Positions 1 to 9,664 of a stretch of 47,533 bases of DNA are shown here, one piece after another. The stretch covers positions 216,378 through 263,910 of the forward strand of contig NZ_JAVHXT010000006.1 in assembly GCF_031119335.1 (NCBI RefSeq). The letters are read 5' to 3'. This stretch comes from Pedobacter sp. Its GTDB lineage: Bacteria > Bacteroidota > Bacteroidia > Sphingobacteriales > Sphingobacteriaceae. The notes under the pieces were generated by a model, which saw nothing but the letters and a program-made list of their open reading frames with translations, was not told the origin of the DNA and ran no database searches. The translations under genes and the position numbers were made by a program. Numbering within the stretch: position 1 is the stretch's first letter; each line of letters opens with the position of its first letter.

Positions 1-3
1 GAA

Positions 4-132
4 ATCTAACCACATGCTTAACAAAGTGCTAGATCTCTCCTCCTGCCTCGTTCGATGACGGCATACGTGAATTAGCATGACGAAGAACTTACAAGAGGCT
101 TTGCCATTTTCGTCATTTCGAACACAGTGAGA
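4..132. repeat. Direct repeat copy A flanking a GIY-YIG gene
   Basis: This stretch reappears at 615-745 in the same orientation with scattered substitutions. Shared landmarks in order are ATGCTTAACAA, GTGCTAGATCTCTCCTC, TGACGGCATACGTGAA, CGAAGAACTTA and CGTCATTTCGAAC. The two copies bracket the GIY-YIG gene at 258-557. It ends in the CGTCATTTCGAAC motif, which recurs in other intergenic repeats of this window. I see no gene in 1-257. Confidence 0.75.
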
Positions 133-257
133 ACTGAAAGAAAGCGAAGCTAAATCTAGCTTCCTAAAAATTTAATAGCTGAATTAAAAATAACCAATTT
201 CTAACAACTAGTAAAGAAGCATATCAAATTATCTGATATTATTGACTAATTAAAACC

Positions 258-557
258 ATGCAAAGAGGCGGCGCCGTATACATACTCACTAATGTCAATC
301 GTTCTGTTCTTTATGTAGGTGTAACCTCCGATTTGTTATCCCGTTTAATAGAACACAGAGATAAGAAATACCCAAAGTCTTTCACAGCCAAGTACAACGC
401 AATAATTTGTGTTTATTATGAAACATTTCATGACATAACAGAAGCAATTAACAGAGAAAAGGAAATCAAAAAATGGCGACGGGAAAAGAAAGACAATCTG
501 ATTAATTCCTTTAATTCATCTTGGAATGACTTGTTGGAGGAGATAAAAGAATGGTAG
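258..557 (+). CDS. GIY-YIG nuclease-domain protein (UPF0213/YhbQ-like)
   Basis: A 99-residue single-domain GIY-YIG protein. The first motif is VYILTNVNRSVLYVGVTSDL near residues 7-26 (the YVG variant of YIG). A conserved arginine follows in SRLIEH, and the metal-binding glutamate is in the NREKEIKKW segment near residues 65-73. Length and the tail NSSWNDLLEEIKEW fit small Bacteroidota members annotated as excinuclease-domain or endonuclease proteins. Their cellular role is not established; the family domain cuts DNA with one metal ion. The ATG at 258 precedes the domain by only six residues. The gene stands alone between direct repeats, which suggests it has moved or been duplicated as a unit. 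Confidence 0.85.
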   Translation: MQRGGAVYILTNVNRSVLYVGVTSDLLSRLIEHRDKKYPKSFTAKYNAIICVYYETFHDITEAINREKEIKKWRREKKDNLINSFNSSWNDLLEEIKEW

Positions 558-614
558 TACTGGAGCAGATACGCACCTATTTCGCTTCGGTACGAAGCAC
601 AGCGAAGTGAAAAA

Positions 615-745
615 ATCTAACTATATGCTTAACAAGGTGCTAGATCTCTCCTCGTGCCTCGTTCGAGATGACGGCATACGTGAACTACCACAGCGAAGAA
701 CTTATAGTAGCTATCCCATTTCCGTCATTTCGAACGTAGTGAGAA
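615..745. repeat. Direct repeat copy B flanking a GIY-YIG gene
   Basis: Second copy of the repeat at 4-132, same orientation, diverged by substitutions and a small indel (TTCGAGATGACGG here, TTCGATGACGG in copy A). The gene at 258-557 lies between the copies. Confidence 0.75.
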
Positions 746-746
746 G

Positions 747-805
747 TCTAGCTACATGCTTAACAAGGTGCTAGATTTCTCCTCCTTCGGTCGTCGAAAT
801 GACGG
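747..805. repeat. Partial third copy of the direct repeat
   Basis: Begins TCTAGCTACATGCTTAACAA and ends GTCGAAATGACGG. It is a shortened tandem copy adjoining copy B. The CATTTCGA arm ending copy B and the TCGAAATG arm here face each other, so the pair can fold into a hairpin. Confidence 0.6.
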
Positions 806-823
806 AAATGGAAGCAAAACAAA

Positions 824-852
824 AAATCCCCAATCTTAGCGACTGGGGATTT
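824..852 (-). terminator. Rho-independent terminator of icd
   Basis: Arms AAATCCCCA (824-832) and TGGGGATTT (844-852) pair perfectly around an 11-nt loop. On the minus strand the stem is followed by TTTTTTG. It lies 36 bp past the stop codon of the isocitrate dehydrogenase gene. Confidence 0.85.
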
Positions 853-887
853 TCTAAATAACTAATATCTAAATAGGCTGAAACTTT

Positions 888-3170
<2,283 letters not shown>

Positions 3171-3306
3171 CTAAAGATAAGATAAACGAGCGAATTTTAT
3201 AACAGGCTTTTGTTATTTATACGTTAAAATCAAGTGTAATTTGATGTGTTTACTGTAACAATTACACCTTCTCATCGTTCTAAACAAAACCTAAATAAAC
3301 TACATC

Positions 3307-3441
3307 ATGAAGAAAGAAGAATTACTAAAATCTAAATGGTTTAAAATTTTACTGCCTATCATTTTGCTTATTATCGCTATTGGAATTTACCAAAACGGCT
3401 ATGCTTTTGGCGAGTGGCTTTATGCCAAATTACATCCATAA
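3307..3441 (+). CDS. Small single-span membrane protein, 44 residues
   Basis: ATG at 3307 opens MKKEELLKSKWFKILLPIIL and continues through one strongly hydrophobic helix (about residues 13-27), ending GEWLYAKLHP. The basic N-terminus suggests the N-end stays in the cytoplasm. It ends 39 bp before methionine aminopeptidase, with a promoter-like box between, so it may be transcribed separately. No homologue is recognised. The clean charge-helix-polar layout makes it a credible gene, but it is short enough to be fortuitous. Confidence 0.55.
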   Translation: MKKEELLKSKWFKILLPIILLIIAIGIYQNGYAFGEWLYAKLHP

Positions 3442-3453
3442 AGCTTAATTTCG

Positions 3454-3461
3454 TATCTTTG
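3454..3461 (+). promoter_or_regulatory. Bacteroidota -7 box upstream of map
   Basis: TATCTTTG fits TAnnTTTG and lies 19 bp before the map start codon. A clear -33 TTG element at the usual distance is not obvious. Confidence 0.5.
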
Positions 3462-3480
3462 CGCCGTTAAAGAAATCGAT

Positions 3481-4245
3481 ATGTCTATTACCAACGAAAC
3501 CGAATTACAAGGGATGCAAAAAGCCAGCGAAGCTGTTGCGCTTACGCTAAAAGCGATGAAAGAATATGCTAAGCCTGGTATGAGCACTAAAGAACTTGAT
3601 GATTTTGGCGGAAAAATGTTGGAAGAATTTGGTGCTAAATCTGCCCCTTTTTTGACCTACAAATTCCCTGGCTACACTTGTATTAGCGTTGATAATGAGT
3701 TTTGCCACGGCATACCCCACGCACAAAGGATTTTGAAGGAAGGTGATTTAATCAATATTGATGTATCGGCAGAGTTAGATGGCTTTTGGTCAGACAACGG
3801 TTGTTCTTTCATTTTAGGAAACGACATTAACAACCATCAGAAATTGGTTAATGCTTCGAAAGAAATTTTACAAAAAGCCATTGCCAATATTAAAGGTGGT
3901 GTACGTATTTCAGATATTGGTCATCTGATTGAAACCGAAGCTAAAAAACGTGGCTACAAAGTAATTAAAAACCTTACCGGACATGGTGTTGGCCGTAGTC
4001 TACATGAAGAACCGCACGAGGTTGCTTGCTATAGAGATAGATTTAATTTAACCCGTTTCAAGAAAAATTCGGTAGTTGCCATTGAGACTTTCATTTCTAC
4101 AGATTCTACTATTGCAGAAACCTTAGCCGATGGCTGGACGATGGTGGGCAACAGAGGTGGTTATATGGCGCAACACGAGCACACTATTGTGGTAACTGAT
4201 TGTAAGCCTATCATTCTTACAGAGATGAACCAGATTTGGGATTAA
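3481..4245 (+). CDS. map: Methionine aminopeptidase, type I
   Basis: Removes the initiator methionine from nascent proteins; cytoplasmic and normally essential. The pita-bread fold ligand set is complete: D94 and D105 (INIDVSAELDGFWSDN), H168 (TGHGVG), E202 (VAIETF) and E233 (QHEHT). H76 in FCHGIPH matches the substrate-binding histidine. At 254 residues it has the usual type I length, with no N-terminal zinc finger. D105 is followed by N where many family members have T, a mild variation. The ATG at 3481 sits just after a TAnnTTTG box. It stands apart from the ribosomal-protein cluster where many bacteria keep map, so it may be a second copy; that cannot be judged from this window. Confidence 0.93.
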   Translation: MSITNETELQGMQKASEAVALTLKAMKEYAKPGMSTKELDDFGGKMLEEFGAKSAPFLTYKFPGYTCISVDNEFCHGIPHAQRILKEGDLINIDVSAELDGFWSDNGCSFILGNDINNHQKLVNASKEILQKAIANIKGGVRISDIGHLIETEAKKRGYKVIKNLTGHGVGRSLHEEPHEVACYRDRFNLTRFKKNSVVAIETFISTDSTIAETLADGWTMVGNRGGYMAQHEHTIVVTDCKPIILTEMNQIWD

Positions 4246-4551
4246 AGCTTAGTCCCATCCTTGAAGAGAGATTTCAATTCTATTTTATAAGCAGGGGCAA
4301 TTAACCTAGAGGCAATTACAGATTATAATCCAGCTTACCAGCGAGATAACAATGTAGATAAAGCGTATGAAGTTGATAGCTTCATTTTTTTGGCAGATAG
4401 GGTTTTTCATTGTCTTTTATAAGTGATTTTCTTGACGATGCAAAGAAAAACATATCCTAAAACCTATAAAAAACTTTGACTACGCACAACTACGCACCTT
4501 GCAAAGTGTAACCTTAACCGAGCTACTTAAAACTACTCACATGATGCCAAA
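4246..4551. other. Gene-free interval, 306 bp
   Basis: No convincing reading frame, RNA or terminator. The sequence is AT-rich between convergent genes. It contains a short direct repeat CTACGCAC at about 4481-4496. I see nothing else in it. Confidence 0.5.
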
Positions 4552-5169
4552 CTATACTGGATCTGCGAGCAACCCCCTCACTAGCGCTTTCCATTGCGGA
4601 TAAGAAAACCCCAACATGGCAGCCCAGCCTATCAGCATATTTCTAATATTATCTGCAGTATTTAAATTATAAGTATTGGCCAATTCGTTGCGTCCATGTT
4701 CTGATGCATAGATATTTTTCCCTATACGTTTTACCTGAAATGTAGAAGTGGCTTGCTCTGTGAGAAAATGGGCAGTATCCCTGTTATTAGAAAGAGGGTT
4801 TGCAGAAGGCCTTACCCTTAAATTGAGTGCTTCCATACCTGCTTCACTGTTTTCTTCAATTTTTTCTACGGTAACCCAATCATATCCATCTCCAGCACTA
4901 GAGCCTGGGCCAGGGATATCAATCCTTAAATAATCTCCTTCCTGCACCAAACGATCTACCACATTACCGTAACTATTAGTGAGCTGAAAGTTAGACAAAG
5001 CGCTGCCCGCCAAAGCGGACCAACGATTAACGTTAAGCAATCGATGCTTTACCAATTCAAAGAAATCTATCGCCTCGAGTTCATTGTCGAACGAGCGCTT
5101 TTCAACCACATCCATTTGTTCACCAATTTTTTGTGGCGGAATACTTTGGTTTTCCAATTCCTTTTCCAT
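4552..5169 (-). CDS. Hypothetical protein, 205 residues
   Basis: Not recognised. It has no signal peptide or membrane helix, so it is probably cytoplasmic. The N-terminal third is charged (VEKRSFDNELEAIDFFELVKHRLL). The centre holds a glycine/proline-rich stretch, YLRIDIPGPGSSAGDGYDWV, near residues 83-102. The C-terminal 40 residues look helical and aromatic (NMLIGWAAMLGFSYPQWKAL). The ATG at 5169 lies 24 bp from a perfect inverted repeat that could be an operator. The neighbours suggest, but do not show, a link with the stress-type genes that follow. Confidence 0.65.
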   Translation of the reverse strand: MEKELENQSIPPQKIGEQMDVVEKRSFDNELEAIDFFELVKHRLLNVNRWSALAGSALSNFQLTNSYGNVVDRLVQEGDYLRIDIPGPGSSAGDGYDWVTVEKIEENSEAGMEALNLRVRPSANPLSNNRDTAHFLTEQATSTFQVKRIGKNIYASEHGRNELANTYNLNTADNIRNMLIGWAAMLGFSYPQWKALVRGLLADPV

Positions 5170-5192
5170 GTCTTAATTATTGAGTTGTTAAT

Positions 5193-5212
5193 TAAGTAAG
5201 CAATCTTACTTA
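5193..5212. promoter_or_regulatory. Perfect inverted repeat, possible operator
   Basis: TAAGTAAG, loop CAAT, CTTACTTA: 8-bp perfect arms. It lies 24 bp upstream of the start of the minus-strand gene at 4552-5169 and about 150 bp upstream of the divergent DUF4142 gene. There is no T-run, so an operator is more likely than a terminator. Confidence 0.35.
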
Positions 5213-5365
5213 GAAAAGTTCTTCGGAAGAAAGAAATGGGTACTTCTTGCTCATACTGACAAGTATTTATCGCAAGTTAAACATGCGCCACCCCTAAATA
5301 CCTGCGGAATTAAAACCAAATAGTCATATCTCTGTTGATTTATAAGTAACCAAAAAAGAAAAGAC

Positions 5366-5989
5366 ATGAAAAAGATATTATTACTAGCATTTTCAGTGGG
5401 TTTTGCACTAATTTCTTGTAAACAAAATCCCAATCCATCTAGCCAGAACAACCTTAACCAAATTAGGAAAGACAAAATAGACCCAGCGTTGGAAAAAGGA
5501 AGTACAAATGATTTTGCCACTAAAGCAGCTATTGGTACAATGATGGAAATAGAAAGCAGTGCAATCATGATTAAGCGAACCGAAAATAGGGACATCCAAA
5601 ACCTTGCTACCATTATGGTGAGAGATCATCTAATGGCGCAAAGAGAGCTCAAAGCCATCGCTAAACAAAATAAAATCAGTATACCGCAAAGATTGCCTGA
5701 TGATAAAAAAGCAATACTTTCTCGCTTAGATTCGTTGAAAAATGACGAAAGAAATCATTTCTACGCACAGCTAATGGTTAAAGAGCATGAAAATGCTGTT
5801 AGCCTTTTTAGGGCAGCAAGTACAAACGAGGCACAACCTGCGCTAGCAAATTTCGCAAGGAAAAAACTGCCTACTTTAGAACATCACTTAATGGAGGCCC
5901 AACATAATTATAAGATTATGCGCATTATTAAAGGAGATAAAGATGGTATGCCTTTAAAAATTAGTAGAGACGAGGCTACGGCTCATTAA
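5366..5989 (+). CDS. DUF4142 (ferritin-like) lipoprotein
   Basis: A predicted lipoprotein: the signal MKKILLLAFSVGFALISC ends in a lipobox with C18. The mature part, about residues 48-190, is an all-helical DUF4142 domain: FATKAAIGTMMEIESSAIMI, then MVRDHLMAQRELKAIAKQ, then LMVKEHENAVSLF, ending in PTLEHHLMEAQ. The paired D/E-H positions resemble the ferritin-like fold, but metal binding is not established. DUF4142 proteins are periplasmic or outer-membrane facing and are often found among envelope-stress genes. The 207-residue length is normal. A 22-bp perfect hairpin begins at its stop codon. Confidence 0.85.
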   Translation: MKKILLLAFSVGFALISCKQNPNPSSQNNLNQIRKDKIDPALEKGSTNDFATKAAIGTMMEIESSAIMIKRTENRDIQNLATIMVRDHLMAQRELKAIAKQNKISIPQRLPDDKKAILSRLDSLKNDERNHFYAQLMVKEHENAVSLFRAASTNEAQPALANFARKKLPTLEHHLMEAQHNYKIMRIIKGDKDGMPLKISRDEATAH

Positions 5990-6043
5990 TTATAATCAAC
6001 TAACCGAAGGCTGATCAATAGGCCTTCGGTTAGTTGATTATAA
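5990..6043. terminator. Perfect 22-bp hairpin between convergent genes
   Basis: Left arm 5990-6011, loop of 10 nt, right arm 6022-6043, with no mismatches; the arm core is CTAACCGAAGGC. It starts right after the DUF4142 stop codon and ends 19 bp before the end of the convergent HD-domain gene. It probably terminates both, although the flanking U-tracts are weak. Confidence 0.7.
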
Positions 6044-6062
6044 CCTACCTTAAAAATTCTTT

Positions 6063-6635
6063 TTAATTTGCTTTGTTAGACATCGTTTTTAACGCCGCCT
6101 CCAACTTTTCTGTTGCCATTTGCCTTAAAGTAGAGTCCCCGCCATTTAAAACCTTAACTTGATGTTGGTACTCTTTTAACAATACCGCGGCAAAACCTGG
6201 ATCCTGCGTAGCGATAGCTTCGGAATTGTCCAATATATCAGCGTATTTAATGGTTTGAGCGCCAGATGAAATCCTTTTCAACCTTTCCAATTCAGCTTCC
6301 TTTCTAATCTTCCTATTCCAATGTGGATAAGCTTTCTTGATATAAACGTCTGTAAGTTCAACTACCGTACTTAATATATCCTTGGCTTCCTGTGGTAAAA
6401 AAAGCTCGCCTAAAAAAGCTAACAATTCATCTTCATGTATCGAAGTATCTTCTAAAACATCGTGTAGTAAAGCTGCGCATAGCACGTGCAACGACTGCTG
6501 CTGTGCCATACACATATACATTACCCTAACGGGATGTTCGATATAAGGCTCATTAACGTACTTCCGCTGTTGTCCAGCATGCGCATTGGTAGCAAAAGCC
6601 GCTACTTTCATTAAAATTTCTTCAGTCTGAGGCAT
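6063..6635 (-). CDS. HD-domain phosphohydrolase (SpoT/MESH1-like)
   Basis: A 190-residue single HD domain. The order of motifs is that of the (p)ppGpp hydrolase family: AHAGQQRKYVNEPYIEHPVRV (residues 19-39), then AALLHDVLEDT (54-64) with the H58-D59 pair, then KYADILDNSE (about 141-150) with the distal aspartate. Small stand-alone proteins of this type hydrolyse (p)ppGpp or related nucleotides, with Mn in the site. The substrate here is an inference from the family. No synthetase or TGS/ACT domain is present. Its place among stress-type genes fits alarmone turnover. Confidence 0.8.
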   Translation of the reverse strand: MPQTEEILMKVAAFATNAHAGQQRKYVNEPYIEHPVRVMYMCMAQQQSLHVLCAALLHDVLEDTSIHEDELLAFLGELFLPQEAKDILSTVVELTDVYIKKAYPHWNRKIRKEAELERLKRISSGAQTIKYADILDNSEAIATQDPGFAAVLLKEYQHQVKVLNGGDSTLRQMATEKLEAALKTMSNKAN

Positions 6636-6730
6636 CTTTTCTTAATTCCATTAACTAGTCTGATTTTTGTCTCTAAGGTATCGGCAGAAATGAATAAAAA
6701 AATCAATTAGCGGTATTGTAAAATCAAAAA

Positions 6731-6785
6731 CTAAAAAAGGATGTTCAAAAGTTCTTTCTCGATATAAGATCTTTTGAACATCCTT
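6731..6785 (-). terminator. Terminator downstream of the acidic protein gene
   Basis: Perfect 15-bp arms at 6737-6751 and 6771-6785 (AAGGATGTTCAAAAG and its complement), loop 19 nt. On the minus strand the stem runs into TTTTTTAG. It ends transcription coming from the gene at 6841-7116. Confidence 0.8.
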
Positions 6786-6840
6786 CATACAGAAGCTTTG
6801 GCGAAACAATTGACTAGCGTTTTCAAGCACCCATTAAAGA

Positions 6841-7116
6841 TTAGACGATACCATCACGCCTTTCATCTTCGGTATTTTGATCTAGTTCTAAATCCTCTTC
6901 AAGATCACTTCCACTACCGTCTTTGTCATAGTCGCTATCTGCAGTTTCATCGCGTTCATAGTCGTCGGCGGCTGTTTCTTCTTCTTGGTCTAGTTGATCT
7001 TCTTCATCTCTTAAAATATTTTCGCCATCACTGGCTTGTTCTTGACCGCCAATGCTTTGGTTTTCTAGGTTCGAACCTTGTTCAGTACCTTGTTGCTCGT
7101 TTTCTTGATAATTCAT
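6841..7116 (-). CDS. Very acidic, low-complexity small protein
   Basis: A 91-residue protein dominated by Asp, Glu, Gln and Asn, with almost no hydrophobic residues and no cysteine. Runs such as RDEEDQLDQEEETAADDYE and SDLEEDLELDQNTEDERRD predict an intrinsically disordered chain with a very low pI. I start it at the ATG at 7116 (MNYQENEQQ); a TTG three codons upstream is possible. It has its own terminator. No family is recognised. Hydrophilic disordered proteins of this kind in stress clusters often act as protectants or nucleic-acid mimics; that is only a suggestion here. Confidence 0.65.
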   Translation of the reverse strand: MNYQENEQQGTEQGSNLENQSIGGQEQASDGENILRDEEDQLDQEEETAADDYERDETADSDYDKDGSGSDLEEDLELDQNTEDERRDGIV

Positions 7117-7263
7117 GATATTCAATTAAAAGGTTTGGCGACAGGGACATCCCATCGGATAGGTTTAAGTAAATTGATGAACTAAAAGTTTTTGTTATTA
7201 GAAAAAACAGTATTTCGGGACGCTTTTGGGCGTAGATATACGTTTACTCTAAAAACCAAGCCT

Positions 7264-7521
7264 TTAGTCAGTACTTTCATCGATATCAAAATCTGTAGGT
7301 TCTTGGTTTTCTACATCATTTCTGCCTGGGTTTAACTGGGGAATTTCCCTTTCATCGGCATTGGTACGCTGCTGTTCTTCGCCGCTTACTTCTTCGGCTG
7401 TAGTGCCTTGGTCCGAAATTCCATCATGTGTCTGCGGCCTATCATTCATATTTCCTGGGCCATCAATAACCTTTTTTTGATCCTTTGGATCATTCTCGTG
7501 TTGTGGTGCTTTATTTTCCAT
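7264..7521 (-). CDS. Acidic hydrophilic small protein
   Basis: An 85-residue protein rich in Asp, Glu, Asn, Gln and Pro (MENKAPQHENDPKDQKK at the start, ending FDIDESTD). No membrane helix, cysteine or recognisable domain; likely disordered and cytoplasmic. It shares overall composition with the acidic protein 147 bp downstream but not a clear alignment. It is probably co-regulated with it: both lie on the minus strand, divergent from the SDR gene at 7733. Confidence 0.6.
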   Translation of the reverse strand: MENKAPQHENDPKDQKKVIDGPGNMNDRPQTHDGISDQGTTAEEVSGEEQQRTNADEREIPQLNPGRNDVENQEPTDFDIDESTD

Positions 7522-7647
7522 CGTTATCTAATTCTAAGTGAATAACAATTAAATGCACAAAATATATGCCTCTCATTAGTGAGAATTTAGAAGATTAGCC
7601 ATCAGCTTTGCTACGGTACTATTATTGGTAAAACACCCCGATCAATT

Positions 7648-7686
7648 GGGTATTTACCCTTTAAAAAGGGGTATTTGGCTTACAAA
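7648..7686. promoter_or_regulatory. Repeated GGGTATTT motif between divergent stress-type genes
   Basis: GGGTATTT occurs at 7648-7655 and 7679-7686, spaced 31 bp apart (about three helical turns), with CCCTTTAAAAAGGGG between. A near match to its complement (CCTAAATACC) lies at about 5289-5298, upstream of the DUF4142 gene. A shared activator or alternative sigma site is possible. Confidence 0.25.
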
Positions 7687-7732
7687 CTTCTATCTACAGC
7701 AGTGGTTTTTAATAGACATATAATCAATCATC

Positions 7733-8485
7733 ATGGAAAAAATATCTGACACTAAAAGAATAGCAGGAAAGAGAATATTGATTACAGGCGGCACAACCGG
7801 CATAGGTAGAGCGTTGGCTATTAAATTGGCGCAGCTAGGAGCCAACATTGTTATTGTTGGTCGTCATCAAGATGTGATACAAGAAACTTTAGAGGAGATT
7901 AAACATGACGATTCGGAAACCCAAGTACTTGGTGTTGCTGCCGACGTATCTTTACAAGATGACCTTGAAAAGGTATTTATGACCGTAAATGAAGAGCTTG
8001 GCGGTTTAGATGTGCTGATAAATAATGCTTCATTAGGGTTTGGCAGTATAACCGAAGGAGAGTACAGGGATTGGGAATATATCGTTAAAACCAACCTAAT
8101 GGGATATATGGCATGTAGCCATTATGCACTAACTGCAATGGTTCCTCAAGAAAAAGGACATATTATTCATATTGGTTCTATGAGTGCCGTTTCCCGTGAA
8201 GATGGCAGCTCTGTTTACGTGGCTACAAAATCTGCATTGCAAGGCTTTTCAGAATCTCTTAGAAAGGAAGTAAATCCAAAGGGGATTAATGTAACCTTGA
8301 TTGAGCCTGGTGCGGTTGATACCGATATGCAAGAACAATCGCAGGAAGAAAAGTTAAAGCAAATTGAAGCAATGGAAATGTTAATGGCCGATGATATTGC
8401 TGAAAGTGTGATTTACGTACTTGCTCAGCATGAAAGAACTTCTATTGTCGAATTAAAGATTAAGCCTTTAAAGCAAATTATATAA
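7733..8485 (+). CDS. Short-chain dehydrogenase/reductase (SDR)
   Basis: A 250-residue classical SDR. The cofactor motif TGGTTGIG is at residues 18-25, NNAS at 97-100, the catalytic serine is probably S149 in IHIGSMSAVS, and Y162/K166 are in YVATK. The reaction is NAD(P)-dependent alcohol/ketone interconversion; the substrate cannot be told from sequence. The C-terminal part (EPGAVDTDM, then AESVIYVLAQ) follows the usual SDR layout and length. Proteins of this subgroup are often stress-induced. The ATG at 7733 follows a long AT-rich leader with the GGGTATTT repeats. Confidence 0.9.
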   Translation: MEKISDTKRIAGKRILITGGTTGIGRALAIKLAQLGANIVIVGRHQDVIQETLEEIKHDDSETQVLGVAADVSLQDDLEKVFMTVNEELGGLDVLINNASLGFGSITEGEYRDWEYIVKTNLMGYMACSHYALTAMVPQEKGHIIHIGSMSAVSREDGSSVYVATKSALQGFSESLRKEVNPKGINVTLIEPGAVDTDMQEQSQEEKLKQIEAMEMLMADDIAESVIYVLAQHERTSIVELKIKPLKQII

Positions 8486-8518
8486 GCAAACTCAATTATT
8501 AGGTCTTATTTATTAACA

Positions 8519-8983
8519 CTAATCAACAGTTTTTATTGCAACTTTATAATCCTTTAAACACCGTTCTCCTAAATCTATTTTTGGATTATGTATCGTGTTA
8601 CCCTCTATAATAGATTTATTAATGTAAATCAATTCCAGTGTTTCCAAATTAATCAAAATCGTATATCCATAATTTGAATTTTTATCATTTATCTCAAAAT
8701 TCAAATAATATGGCAGAATGCGTTTTTCGTGATACCAAGAAGCTGATAAGTTCACTTTAGGATTTCGATGTTGTTCAAAATAAGAGCTTAAACATTTTGG
8801 AAAGATAACTTCTCTGTCTTTTATCCTTAACTTCTTTGTAGCTAAATCAAACTTAGCCGGAGTAAACTGTTTAGGCAAGCCAACAATGTTACCTTTCTTA
8901 TCAATCTTTAAAATTTTGTCTTGATGAATGGTATTAGAGTTGCTGAGAAATAAAAATGATAGAAAGATTATAAGTGTTTTCAT
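8519..8983 (-). CDS. Exported hypothetical protein, 154 residues
   Basis: The N-terminus MKTLIIFLSFLFLSNSN is a plausible signal peptide with no lipobox. The mature part is beta-rich with many Lys, Asn and Ile residues (ILINLETLELIYINKS). There are two cysteines, in PKCLSSY and GERCLKDY. No family is recognised. It converges on the SDR gene with 33 bp between the ends and has no obvious operon partner. Confidence 0.65.
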   Translation of the reverse strand: MKTLIIFLSFLFLSNSNTIHQDKILKIDKKGNIVGLPKQFTPAKFDLATKKLRIKDREVIFPKCLSSYFEQHRNPKVNLSASWYHEKRILPYYLNFEINDKNSNYGYTILINLETLELIYINKSIIEGNTIHNPKIDLGERCLKDYKVAIKTVD

Positions 8984-9065
8984 GATAATTCTGAGTTAAA
9001 CGCAGATAGCAGCGATAGCCAACTCAATTTACGCTAAAAATAAATTATTTCAATTCACTTTTTCA

Positions 9066-9533
9066 CTACCACTTCGCAAAGGGCATAATAGCCAGATTCG
9101 AATTTGCATACTTAACGTCATTCGTAACGTTCTCCGTTACCCAACTTGGTAAAGTATAGGTTTCTTCTTCGCTGGTTAATTCAATTTCTGCAACAATTAA
9201 ACCCGCATTTAAACCAGAAAATACATCTACTTCCCAAGTTTTGCCGTTGTGAATAACGTAATGCCGCATCTTTTCAATTAGATTAGAACAGAATTTATCC
9301 AGCAATTCATTGGCATCGGCAATAGGAATCTCATATTCAAATTCGAGCCTACTAGCACCTTTGGTCTTGCCCTTAATGGTAATGAAACCTTGATTTGCCT
9401 TTGTTCTCACCCTGATGGTTTTGTTCGGGTCTATTTGTAAATATCCTTGTCTAATTTGTACTGGCTCAGTATCTGTTATTTTACCCCAAGCGCTTGCGCT
9501 TACTAAGTATTTATGTTCTATTTCTATGGCCAT
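9066..9533 (-). CDS. CYTH-domain protein (triphosphate tunnel metalloenzyme)
   Basis: A 155-residue CYTH domain. The N-terminal EIEHKYLV is the family EXEXK signature, here E3-E5-K7. It is followed by IRVRTKANQGFITIKGKTKG with the alternating basic residues of the tunnel wall, then LEFEYEIP, WEVDVF and VAEIELTSEEE. Small bacterial members act on inorganic tripolyphosphate or related triphosphates with Mg or Mn; adenylate cyclase activity is known only for some. The length is typical. The ATG at 9533 leaves only one residue before the motif. It appears to stand alone. Confidence 0.87.
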   Translation of the reverse strand: MAIEIEHKYLVSASAWGKITDTEPVQIRQGYLQIDPNKTIRVRTKANQGFITIKGKTKGASRLEFEYEIPIADANELLDKFCSNLIEKMRHYVIHNGKTWEVDVFSGLNAGLIVAEIELTSEEETYTLPSWVTENVTNDVKYANSNLAIMPFAKW

Positions 9534-9610
9534 TGGTGTGAATTTGCGAAACGAAGGTAACTATTTAGCAACTAAACTTGTGAGTTTCTTAATTACCTAT
9601 GGTACACAAT

Positions 9611-9644
9611 TAAAAAACCCTGTAAGCAATTGCCCACAGGGTTT
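9611..9644 (-). terminator. Terminator of the giant beta-helix gene
   Basis: AAACCCTGT (9615-9623) pairs with ACAGGGTTT (9636-9644) around a 12-nt loop. On the minus strand the stem continues into a T-tract. It lies 21 bp past the gene's stop codon. Confidence 0.85.
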
Positions 9645-9664
9645 AGTTTGTTTGGAAAGTATGG

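Noticed and set aside
4246..4551. Remnant of a gene in the 306-bp interval
   Set aside because: Short open stretches show no family resemblance and no consistent frame.
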